Origin: Gordonia araii NBRC 100433
GTDB taxonomy: Bacteria; Actinomycetota; Actinomycetes; Mycobacteriales; Mycobacteriaceae
Assembly: GCF_000241265.1 (NCBI RefSeq)
Contig: NZ_BAEE01000036.1
Location: 62,001 to 126,000 of the forward strand
Direction of reading: 5' to 3'
Length of the DNA stretch: 64,000 bases
Part shown: one piece after another, positions 7,726 to 14,958 of the stretch
Position numbering within the stretch: position 1 is the stretch's first letter
Layout of the letters: every line of letters begins with the position of its first letter
Program-made: the position numbers and the translations under genes
The notes under the pieces: generated by a model
What the model was told of the DNA's origin: nothing
Seen by the model: the letters and a program-made list of their open reading frames with translations, nothing else
The model's database searches: none

Positions 7726-9849
7726 CTAGATCTGTTGGCCGGCCAGCTCGGACCACTCGTCGAGCAGGCTGGAGTCCGTCTCGCGGATCGTCGCGCCGAG
7801 TTGCTCGGTGATGGTGGCCAGCTCCGGGTGGTCCAGCAGGGACTGCGGTAGTCCGCTGCGCAGCACGCGGTAGCAATCCGAGAGGTAGCGCAGCACGACG
7901 CCTTCGCTGCGGGCCAGACCGTGCTTGGCGATCAGCTCGTTGAAGGTCATGTCCGCTTCGAGCATCTCGCGTAGCACCGACTTGGGCGACGGGGGACTGG
8001 CCCCCACCCACGGATGGCTGCGGCGGTAGATCGAGAACGCCTCGTCGATCAGCTCCCGCAGCGGCTGCGGCCAGCTGATCTCCTCCAGCCGCGCGATGCG
8101 CTCCTCGTACTCCACGCCGTCGGCCTTGAACTCGGCCATCGCCGTGTCTCGGGCCGCCTTGCGCTGGGCGAACAGCACCGGACGCGGATCCTCCACGGTC
8201 GCTTCGACGAGTGACACGACATCCAGCGGGAAGTCGGGGCTCTCGGCGTCGAGCAGGTCGAAAGCGGCGAGCGCGAAGGCAGAGAGCGGGTTGGTGAGCG
8301 CGAAGTTGGCCGGCACGTCGACCGACAAGGCGATCGCCTTGCCGTCGGCGTCGGGTGCGGGCAGACGGGTCACGATGCCGGTGTCGAGCAGGTCCCGGTA
8401 CAGCGCGACAGTGTGGCGGATGTGCGCGAGCTGCCGCGAACGGGGTTCGTGGTTCTCCTCGAGGAGGTGGCGCAGCGCGGCGAAACAGTCGCCGGGACGC
8501 GCGATCACCTCCATCAGCATCGCGGTGGTCATGCGGAAGTGGGAGCGCAACGGCTCGTCGTCCGCGGTGGTCAACGACTCGAAGGTCTTCTCGCCCCATG
8601 ACACGAAGCCTTCGGGCGGTCGGCGCCGCACCACTTTGCGCTGCTTCTTCGGATCGTCGCCCGCTTTCGCCAACGCCCGGGCGTTCTCCACGTCGTGCTC
8701 GGGCGCCTGGGCGACGACGTAGCCGACCGAATCGAATCCGGCGCGGCCGGCGCGGCCGGCGATCTGGTGGAACTCCCGTGCCCGCAGGCGCCGGACCCGC
8801 CGGCCGTCGTATTTGCTCAGCGCGGCGAACAGCACGGTCCGAATTGGCACGTTGATCCCCACGCCGAGCGTGTCGGTGCCCGCGACCACCTGCAACAGCC
8901 GCTGCTGGGCCAGGCGTTCGACGAGGCGTCGGTAGCGCGGCAGCATTCCGGCATGGTGCACACCGATGCCGGCGCGCAGAAGTTTGGAGAGCGTCTTGCC
9001 GAAACCGGTGCCGAAGCGGAAGTCGCCGATGGCGTCGGCGATCGCGGCTTTCGTCGCCTTGTCCGCGACCTTCGCGCTCAACAACGCCTGTGCTCGCTCG
9101 ACCGCCGCGGCCTGGGTGAAGTGGACGACGTAGACCGGTGCCCGCCCGGCGTCGACCAGGTTCTCGATCGTCTCGTGAATCGGGGTGAGCGTGTACTCGA
9201 ACTCCAACGGGACCGGCCGGACCGCGTCGGTCACGGCGGCGACGTCGCGGCCCGTCCGGGCGCGCAGGTCGTCGACGAAGAAGCCGACGTCGCCCAGCGT
9301 CGCCGACATGAGCAGGAACTGCGTGTCGGGCAGTTCGACGAGCGGCACCTGCCACGCCCATCCCCGGTCGGGGTCGCCGTAGTAGTGGAATTCGTCGGCG
9401 ACGAGGAGGCCGATGTCGGCCCCCGGCCCGTCGCGGAGGGCGACGTTGGCGACGACCTCGGCGGTCGCGCAGATGATCGGCGCTTCCGGGTTGACCGTCG
9501 CATCGCCGGTCGCGAGGCCGACCTCGTCGGCGCCGAAAGCCTCGCAGAGGGCGAAGAACTTCTCACTGACCAGCGCTTTGATCGGTGCCGTGTAGTAGGC
9601 GCGCTGGCCACGCGCCCGGGCGAAGGCGATCGCGCCGGTCGCGACGAGGGATTTGCCGGAGCCGGTCGGGGTCGCCAGGATGACGTGGCTCCCCGAGGTC
9701 AGCTCCAGCAAAGCCTCGGCCTGGTGCGAATAAAGGTCCAGCCCGCTACTGCGCGCCCACTCCTCGAACTCGTCGTAGGCGAGTGCTTCATCCGCGCTGA
9801 CCCGCAGGACGCTGGTGTCGGTGGATTCGGTGCCGAGCGGATCGCTCAC
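7726..9849 (-). CDS. DEAD/DEAH-box helicase with DUF3516 C-terminal region
   Basis: Ski2-like superfamily 2 helicase, 707 residues from a GTG that overlaps the stop of the upstream PAC2 gene. Walker A is ATPTGSGKS at residues 59-67, the Walker B/DExH box DEFH at 152-155, motif III is SATLG, and motif VI is QIAGRAGRAGF. The region after about residue 420 matches the uncharacterised DUF3516 extension. From memory, family members are longer (about 830-860 residues), so the C-terminus may be short; the stop directly abuts repeat array A. Probably acts on RNA or DNA structures. Co-transcribed with the PAC2 gene. Confidence 0.85.
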   Translation of the reverse strand: MSDPLGTESTDTSVLRVSADEALAYDEFEEWARSSGLDLYSHQAEALLELTSGSHVILATPTGSGKSLVATGAIAFARARGQRAYYTAPIKALVSEKFFALCEAFGADEVGLATGDATVNPEAPIICATAEVVANVALRDGPGADIGLLVADEFHYYGDPDRGWAWQVPLVELPDTQFLLMSATLGDVGFFVDDLRARTGRDVAAVTDAVRPVPLEFEYTLTPIHETIENLVDAGRAPVYVVHFTQAAAVERAQALLSAKVADKATKAAIADAIGDFRFGTGFGKTLSKLLRAGIGVHHAGMLPRYRRLVERLAQQRLLQVVAGTDTLGVGINVPIRTVLFAALSKYDGRRVRRLRAREFHQIAGRAGRAGFDSVGYVVAQAPEHDVENARALAKAGDDPKKQRKVVRRRPPEGFVSWGEKTFESLTTADDEPLRSHFRMTTAMLMEVIARPGDCFAALRHLLEENHEPRSRQLAHIRHTVALYRDLLDTGIVTRLPAPDADGKAIALSVDVPANFALTNPLSAFALAAFDLLDAESPDFPLDVVSLVEATVEDPRPVLFAQRKAARDTAMAEFKADGVEYEERIARLEEISWPQPLRELIDEAFSIYRRSHPWVGASPPSPKSVLREMLEADMTFNELIAKHGLARSEGVVLRYLSDCYRVLRSGLPQSLLDHPELATITEQLGATIRETDSSLLDEWSELAGQQI

Positions 9850-10865
9850 GCGGGAGACGGTCCGTCGGGACCCGTCTCGTCCGCGTCGGGAGCCCCGTCG
9901 TCGCCGACCTCGTCCTCGGTCGCGAGTGCCTGCTCGGCGAGGTAGCGCTGGAACTCGTCGCCGAGTTCGTCAGCGCTGGGCAGCGGCTCGTCGGCGGCCA
10001 GCAGCGAAGCCTGCTGTTCGGCGGCTTCGGTGTAGGAGTCGTACTGCGATTCCAGGGCCGCGACCACCGAGGCGACCTCGCCGTTGTTGGCGAGTTCGTT
10101 GTCGATCTGGACGCGCAGCGCGTCCGCGGCGCTCTCCAGCGCCTTGGTGGGCAGGTCGAGTCCGGTGAGTGTTCCCAGGCTGGTCAGCAGCCGTGCCGAC
10201 GCGGCCGGGTAGGCCGACTGCGACAGGTAGTGGGGAACGTGCACCGAGATTCCCGAGGTGCGGTAGCCGTGCTCGGACATGCGGAGCTCTAGCATCATCG
10301 ACGCGCTGCCCGGCAGCTTCATCGGCGAGCCCCAGCGCGGCATGTCGCCGAGGAATTCGACGTCGCTTCCGTGCGCGGTGATCGTCGACGGCCGGGTGTG
10401 GGGCACCGCCATCGGGATGGCGTTGAGACCGACGACGTCGCTGACGCCGAACCGATCGGACAGCCCACGGACCGCGGCGGTGAACTGTTCCCAGCGAAGA
10501 TCGGGCTCGGAGCCCGACAGCAGCAGGAACGGCTCGCCGGCATTGTCGCGGATCGCGTGGACGGTCAGCGCGGGCATCTCGACGCCGGTGAACGCCTGGC
10601 CGGAGAAATCCATGACCGGCCGGCGCGAGCGGTAGTCGATGAGTTCGTCGGTGTGGAAGGTCGCCACCAACTCGGAGTCGAGGCTGTCGCGCAGGTGACG
10701 CGCGGCGAGTGCGACGGCGTGGCCGGCGTCGGCGAAGCCGTCGAGGGCGTGGACGAGTACAGGACCAGCGCCGGTGCTCTTGGACACCTGGGGCGCCGGG
10801 AACTCCAGCTCGTACAGCGAGCTGTGCTCGGCGGGCTGGCCGTGCTCGTCGGGCTGGAAGGCCAT
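9846..10865 (-). CDS. PAC2 (proteasome assembly chaperone 2) family protein, first copy
   Basis: 339 residues from the ATG at 10865, which has AAGGAGG 6 nt upstream; an in-frame GTG at 10964 would add 33 unconserved residues. It has the PAC2 fold seen in archaeal and eukaryotic proteasome assembly chaperones: LVHALDGFADAGHA near residue 35, LLLSGSEPDLRWEQF in the middle, and an acidic tail from about residue 300. Actinobacterial members have no settled biochemical role; from memory it corresponds to M. tuberculosis Rv2714. Overlaps the next gene by 4 bp. A second PAC2 gene lies at 34024-34902. Confidence 0.85.
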   Translation of the reverse strand: MAFQPDEHGQPAEHSSLYELEFPAPQVSKSTGAGPVLVHALDGFADAGHAVALAARHLRDSLDSELVATFHTDELIDYRSRRPVMDFSGQAFTGVEMPALTVHAIRDNAGEPFLLLSGSEPDLRWEQFTAAVRGLSDRFGVSDVVGLNAIPMAVPHTRPSTITAHGSDVEFLGDMPRWGSPMKLPGSASMMLELRMSEHGYRTSGISVHVPHYLSQSAYPAASARLLTSLGTLTGLDLPTKALESAADALRVQIDNELANNGEVASVVAALESQYDSYTEAAEQQASLLAADEPLPSADELGDEFQRYLAEQALATEDEVGDDGAPDADETGPDGPSPA

Positions 10866-10972
10866 TGATCCTCCTTCAAGGGGTAAGTCAATTGTCCCAG
10901 ACGCGGGACTCGGATCGCTATCGGATATAACCCCGGGCGGCAAGCTGGCATTCCCACCGGTCACCTGGCACA

Positions 10973-11728
10973 GTGAAGGGTGTGATTGGTGTGACTGCAG
11001 TGACTCGACGGCGGTTCCGTGGGCCGTCGGGCGTCACCGCGGCGACATCCGTCTCCCGAACCGGGAAATGGATGTCGTCGCTCGCGGTCATGGCGCTGGC
11101 GGCGATCACCATGAGCGCGTGCGCCATCGACGGTGATCCGCATGATTCGCTCGTTCACCGCAGCGTCGATCCGGCGGCCTTCCCCGTCGAACAGGGCACC
11201 GATGTGACACCGGTTCCGCCCGGGCAGCTAACCGCCATCGTCGGGGACATCACGGGACACCCGGTGGGCGCGCAGATCGTTCCGCCGGACTGCGCGCCCC
11301 AACAGATCTCCCCGGCACCGACGTCGACCGTGGTGCAGACCGGGTTCGGGCGGCCACCGGCGCCGGGGGCGCCGCCACCCGCCTACACGACGGTGATCAC
11401 CCGCACGGGCGACTCGCTCGACGACGTCGCGGCGACCGTCGGGAGATGCGCCGAGTACCGGCGTTCGGCCGGGGTCGAGGTGCTCGTCACCCAGCGCGTC
11501 CTGGCGCAGGTGCCGTCGGTCCGGCGCGCCACCACCGTCGGCTACAGCCGAACCGAAGCCACGCCGGGCGCCGGGCAGCCGGTGACGACGACCCTGCTGG
11601 TGGCCCAGCGCGGGAACGTTCGCGTGTACGCGACGCGACGCGCCGTCGGTGCCGACCAGGTCGGCCGGGAAGCCGACTCCGCGCTGATCAGACTGTTCGA
11701 GGCCGCCACGGCGGCCGGCTTGCGCTGA
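10973..11728 (+). CDS. Putative lipoprotein of unknown function
   Basis: Up to 251 residues. A hydrophobic segment (MSSLAVMALAAITMSAC) ends in a lipobox whose cysteine is C50 with the GTG start used here, so lipidation and anchoring outside the membrane are predicted. The start is uncertain, because several in-frame GTG codons (10973 to 11011) give plausible N-regions. The mature part has a Pro/Ala/Gly-rich stretch near residues 120-135 and two further cysteines, in VPPDCAPQ and VGRCAEY. I do not recognise a family with certainty. It is followed 54 bp later by the DUF4192 gene. Confidence 0.7.
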   Translation: MKGVIGVTAVTRRRFRGPSGVTAATSVSRTGKWMSSLAVMALAAITMSACAIDGDPHDSLVHRSVDPAAFPVEQGTDVTPVPPGQLTAIVGDITGHPVGAQIVPPDCAPQQISPAPTSTVVQTGFGRPPAPGAPPPAYTTVITRTGDSLDDVAATVGRCAEYRRSAGVEVLVTQRVLAQVPSVRRATTVGYSRTEATPGAGQPVTTTLLVAQRGNVRVYATRRAVGADQVGREADSALIRLFEAATAAGLR

Positions 11729-11782
11729 GCTCATCGCGGCGGCGGGCGGAACCGGCTGGGCCTTCGCTGCGTCTCAGTAGGC

Positions 11783-12904
11783 ATGACGAACAGCTTGCCG
11801 ACCTTTTCCCTCGACACCTCCACACTGCTGACCGCGATCCCGGGACTGCTGGGATTCCTTCCGGAGCGCTCCTTGGTGGTGATCGCCTTCGACGCCGACG
11901 CGTCCATCGTCGTCACCGCACGTCACGACCTTCTGATCGGCGATGACGGCGAGCCGACGACGCCGATGCGCGAGACAGTCGCCGACATCGCCGATGTCTG
12001 CGCGCGTGGGGACGCGGTGGTCGCGGCGGTGGCCGTGGTCGACGACCGATTCGCCTTGTCGTCGCCCGTCTACCGGCGGCTGTGCGCGGACGCCGACGAC
12101 GCACTGGTCGCGGCCGGCGTCCCGGGTGGGGTGCGCGCGGGCTTCGTGATCGAGCGGTTCGCGGCCGGACGGCCCTGGTACACGTGCTGGTGGTTGCTCG
12201 AGGGGCGGGGCCCGTCCGGCGCCGATGCGGACGTGCCGGAGATGCTCGGAATCGACGACCCCGGTTTCGGCTGCGGCCTACTCGGGGATCCGCAGGCGTC
12301 GCCGATCGCGCTCGAGCGGTCGCTGCACACCGGGCGGGTGGTGATGGCGAGCCGAAGCGAGCTGGCGGCGTCCCTCGCACCCACCGCGCACTGCACCGAC
12401 GACGCCTGCCGGGGTAAGCCCCGACGCCCCCGGCCGACCACGACGGCCGCCGGCGAAGCGAAGCTCCTGCGCGGGGCGCTGACATTGCTGACCGGTTCTC
12501 GGCCGCCGGAGATGACCTGTGCCAATGTGCGCCTGCTCAGCCGTGCGGTCACCACTCTCGGCGTCCGGGACGCCTTGCTCGCCCTCGGCGCCGGGGAGAA
12601 CCGGTTCGTCGCCGAATCGGCGTGGCGCGAACTGGCGCGGCGCGGTCGCGGGGAGATCAGGGCCAGTGCGGCGACCATGCTCGCGCACCTGTACTACCTG
12701 TGCGGGGAAGGGGCTTATGCGGGTGTCGCCATCGATACCGCGCTTGCGGCGTGCCCGACGTGGCACCTGGCGCGGCTGTTGAACACCGCGTTGGCAGGCG
12801 GGGTCCACCCGGCACTGCTGTGGGATGTCCTCACCGAGTCATACTCGGCGGCACAGGGATTGGGCGTCGTACTGCCGCCGGCCACCATGGTCCGGCCCGG
12901 CTGA
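11783..12904 (+). CDS. DUF4192 domain-containing protein
   Basis: 373 residues. The N-terminus (LLTAIPGLLGFLPERSLVVI) is the hallmark of DUF4192, an actinobacterial family of unknown function often found near ideR/sigB. The C-terminal part (residues about 230-370) contains repeats of Ala-rich helices (REIRASAATMLAHLYYLCG) that resemble TPR-like folds. It has no signal peptide or membrane segment. Convergent with ideR, with only 10 bp between stops. Confidence 0.85.
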   Translation: MTNSLPTFSLDTSTLLTAIPGLLGFLPERSLVVIAFDADASIVVTARHDLLIGDDGEPTTPMRETVADIADVCARGDAVVAAVAVVDDRFALSSPVYRRLCADADDALVAAGVPGGVRAGFVIERFAAGRPWYTCWWLLEGRGPSGADADVPEMLGIDDPGFGCGLLGDPQASPIALERSLHTGRVVMASRSELAASLAPTAHCTDDACRGKPRRPRPTTTAAGEAKLLRGALTLLTGSRPPEMTCANVRLLSRAVTTLGVRDALLALGAGENRFVAESAWRELARRGRGEIRASAATMLAHLYYLCGEGAYAGVAIDTALAACPTWHLARLLNTALAGGVHPALLWDVLTESYSAAQGLGVVLPPATMVRPG

Positions 12905-12914
12905 GCGCCGGCCC

Positions 12915-13613
12915 TCAGACGCGCTCGACGAAGATCGAGTGCGCCATCTCCTCGGAGAGTTCCAGCCCGTCGTGGCCGGGCGTCGTGACGACGAAGGTGC
13001 GCTCTTTGCCCCGACGGTCCTGACCGGTAACAGTGACTCGCGCGTTGGGGACGACGCCGACCTCGCGCAGCGTGACGATCAGCTGCTGGTCGGATTGGGC
13101 GTGTTCGGACACACGGCGCACGACGACGGCCTGCGGCTCGCCGCCGGCCAGCTCCGCCATCCGGATCGCGTTGTCGTCGACCGGCTTGGTCACCGCCCCG
13201 AGAAGATCGAGACCGGGGATCGGGTTGCCGTAGGGCGACGTCGTCGGGTTGTCGAGGACCTCGAGGATCCGGCGCTCGACGTTCTCGCTCATCACGTGTT
13301 CCCAGCGGCACGCCTCGTCATGCACCTCGTCCCACGGGAGTCCGATCACGTCGACGAGGAGCCGTTCGGCGAGCCGGTGCTTGCGCATCACGGCGATCGC
13401 CAGATCACGGCCCTTGCCGGTGAGTTCCAAGTGGCGGTCGCCCGCCACCCGGACCAGACCGTCGCGCTCCATGCGCGCCACGGTCTGGGACACCGTTGGG
13501 CCACTTTGCTCCAGCCGCTCCGCGATCCGAGCCCGCAACGGCACGATCCCCTCTTCTTCGAGGTCGTAGATCGTGCGCAGATACATCTCGGTCGTGTCAA
13601 CAAGATCGTTCAC
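12915..13613 (-). CDS. ideR: Iron-dependent regulator IdeR (DtxR family)
   Basis: 232 residues starting with GTG (VNDLVDTTEMYLRTIYDLEE), which aligns exactly to mycobacterial IdeR; the much longer open frame upstream to 13901 is an artefact. Metal ligands are all kept: site 1 H79, E83, H98; site 2 M10, C102, E105, H106. The N-terminal winged HTH spans about residues 1-73, followed by dimerisation and SH3-like domains. It is expected to repress iron uptake and activate storage genes when loaded with Fe2+. Divergent from acuC. I found no IdeR box in its own upstream region. Confidence 0.96.
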   Translation of the reverse strand: MNDLVDTTEMYLRTIYDLEEEGIVPLRARIAERLEQSGPTVSQTVARMERDGLVRVAGDRHLELTGKGRDLAIAVMRKHRLAERLLVDVIGLPWDEVHDEACRWEHVMSENVERRILEVLDNPTTSPYGNPIPGLDLLGAVTKPVDDNAIRMAELAGGEPQAVVVRRVSEHAQSDQQLIVTLREVGVVPNARVTVTGQDRRGKERTFVVTTPGHDGLELSEEMAHSIFVERV

Positions 13614-13701
13614 GTGAATCCCTGCGCCTTTCGTCACCGCCACATTACCCCGAAACGACATCCTGTCCGGCATGTGACGCGCACGGGCTAGCCTGGTCGA
13701 T

Positions 13702-14958
13702 GTGCCGGAGACGACAGCGGGTGCGGTGATCTGGAGTGAGGGCTTCCAGGCGTATCGGTGGGCGCGCGAGCACCCGATGAATCCGGTACGGCTTGCGCTG
13801 ACGATGAGCCTGGCCGGTTCGCTCGGCGTCCTCGACGGCGTCGACCCGATTCCGCCCCTCGACATCGACGACGACCTGCTCCGCGTCGTGCACACCCGCA
13901 ACTACATCGACGCGGTCCGTGAAGTGGGCGGCCCGGACGGCGGCCCGAACAAGGCGCTGTACGAACAGCTGTACGGCCTCGGCGACATGGACAACCCGGT
14001 GTTTCCCGGGATGCACGAGGCGGCCCGGATGCTGGTCGGCGGATCGGTCGCCGCCGCGAAGGCGATCGCCGACGGAAAGGTGCGGCGAGCGGTCAACATC
14101 GGCGGCGGCATGCACCACGCGATGCCGTCGCGCGCCGCCGGTTTCTGCGTCTACAACGATTGCGCCGTCGCGATCGACTGGCTCCTCGGGCATGGCTTCG
14201 ACCGCATCGCCTACATCGACGTCGACGCCCACCACGGCGACGGGGTCGAGCGGGTCTTCGCCGACGATCCGCGCGTGCTCACCGTCTCGCTGCACCAGCA
14301 CCCGGCGACGCTGTGGCCGGGCACCGGCTGGCCCACCGAGATCGGCGGCGAGGCGGCCACGGGCTCGGCCGCCAACGTCGCGCTGATGCCCGGCATCGTC
14401 GACTCGCTGTGGCTGCGGGCCTTCCACGCGATCGTCCCGTCGCTGATCGGCGAGTTCGCCCCGCAGATCATCGTCAGCCAGTGCGGAGCGGACAGTCATC
14501 GGGCCGATCCGCTGACCGATCTGTCGCTGACCGTCGACGGTCAGCGCGCGGCGATACTGGCCATGCGCGACCTCGCCGACCGCTATTGCGACGGACGCTG
14601 GCTCGCGGTCGGCGGCGGCGGCTACGGAGTCATCAACGTGGTACCACGGATCTGGACGCATCTCATCGCGGCGGCACTCGGACGCGAGGTCGACCCGGCC
14701 ACGCGCATCGGCGACGAGTGGATGCGCAGCGCACACGATCTGGCGTCGACCGTCGATCCGGCGTACACGGCCGAACCGATCGGGACGATGGGCGACGGCG
14801 GCAGCGTCGCCTTCGACCCGTGGGACGGAGACGCCGGGTCCGACCCACCGCCGGGCATCGACGAGCGAACCTTCCGGCAGACCGACCGGACTATTCTGGC
14901 CACCCGCCGCGCGGTGTTCCCGCTGCACGGCCTCGACCCGGAGGACCCGCGTGACTGA
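13702..14958 (+). CDS. acuC: AcuC-type histone deacetylase family protein
   Basis: 418-residue zinc-dependent deacetylase of the arginase/HDAC fold. Active-site HH at 138-139 (GGGMHHAM); zinc ligands D175 and H177 (YIDVDAHHGDGV) and D264 (QCGADSH). AcuC enzymes remove acetyl groups from lysines, notably from acyl-CoA synthetases. The start is GTG at 13702. The last 8 bp overlap the GNAT/ligase fusion gene, so the two are translationally coupled, a setting that suggests reversible protein acylation. Confidence 0.92.
   Translation: MPETTAGAVIWSEGFQAYRWAREHPMNPVRLALTMSLAGSLGVLDGVDPIPPLDIDDDLLRVVHTRNYIDAVREVGGPDGGPNKALYEQLYGLGDMDNPVFPGMHEAARMLVGGSVAAAKAIADGKVRRAVNIGGGMHHAMPSRAAGFCVYNDCAVAIDWLLGHGFDRIAYIDVDAHHGDGVERVFADDPRVLTVSLHQHPATLWPGTGWPTEIGGEAATGSAANVALMPGIVDSLWLRAFHAIVPSLIGEFAPQIIVSQCGADSHRADPLTDLSLTVDGQRAAILAMRDLADRYCDGRWLAVGGGGYGVINVVPRIWTHLIAAALGREVDPATRIGDEWMRSAHDLASTVDPAYTAEPIGTMGDGGSVAFDPWDGDAGSDPPPGIDERTFRQTDRTILATRRAVFPLHGLDPEDPRD

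Noticed and set aside
13614-13701. IdeR iron box between ideR and acuC
   Set aside because: No sequence near the TTAGGTTAGGCTAACCTAA consensus is present. A TTAGGTT string at about 57079 lies inside helY without a second half-site.
13614-13901. N-terminal extension of IdeR
   Set aside because: The open frame continues upstream of 13613 but overlaps acuC, and IdeR homologues begin exactly at VNDLVDTTEM.
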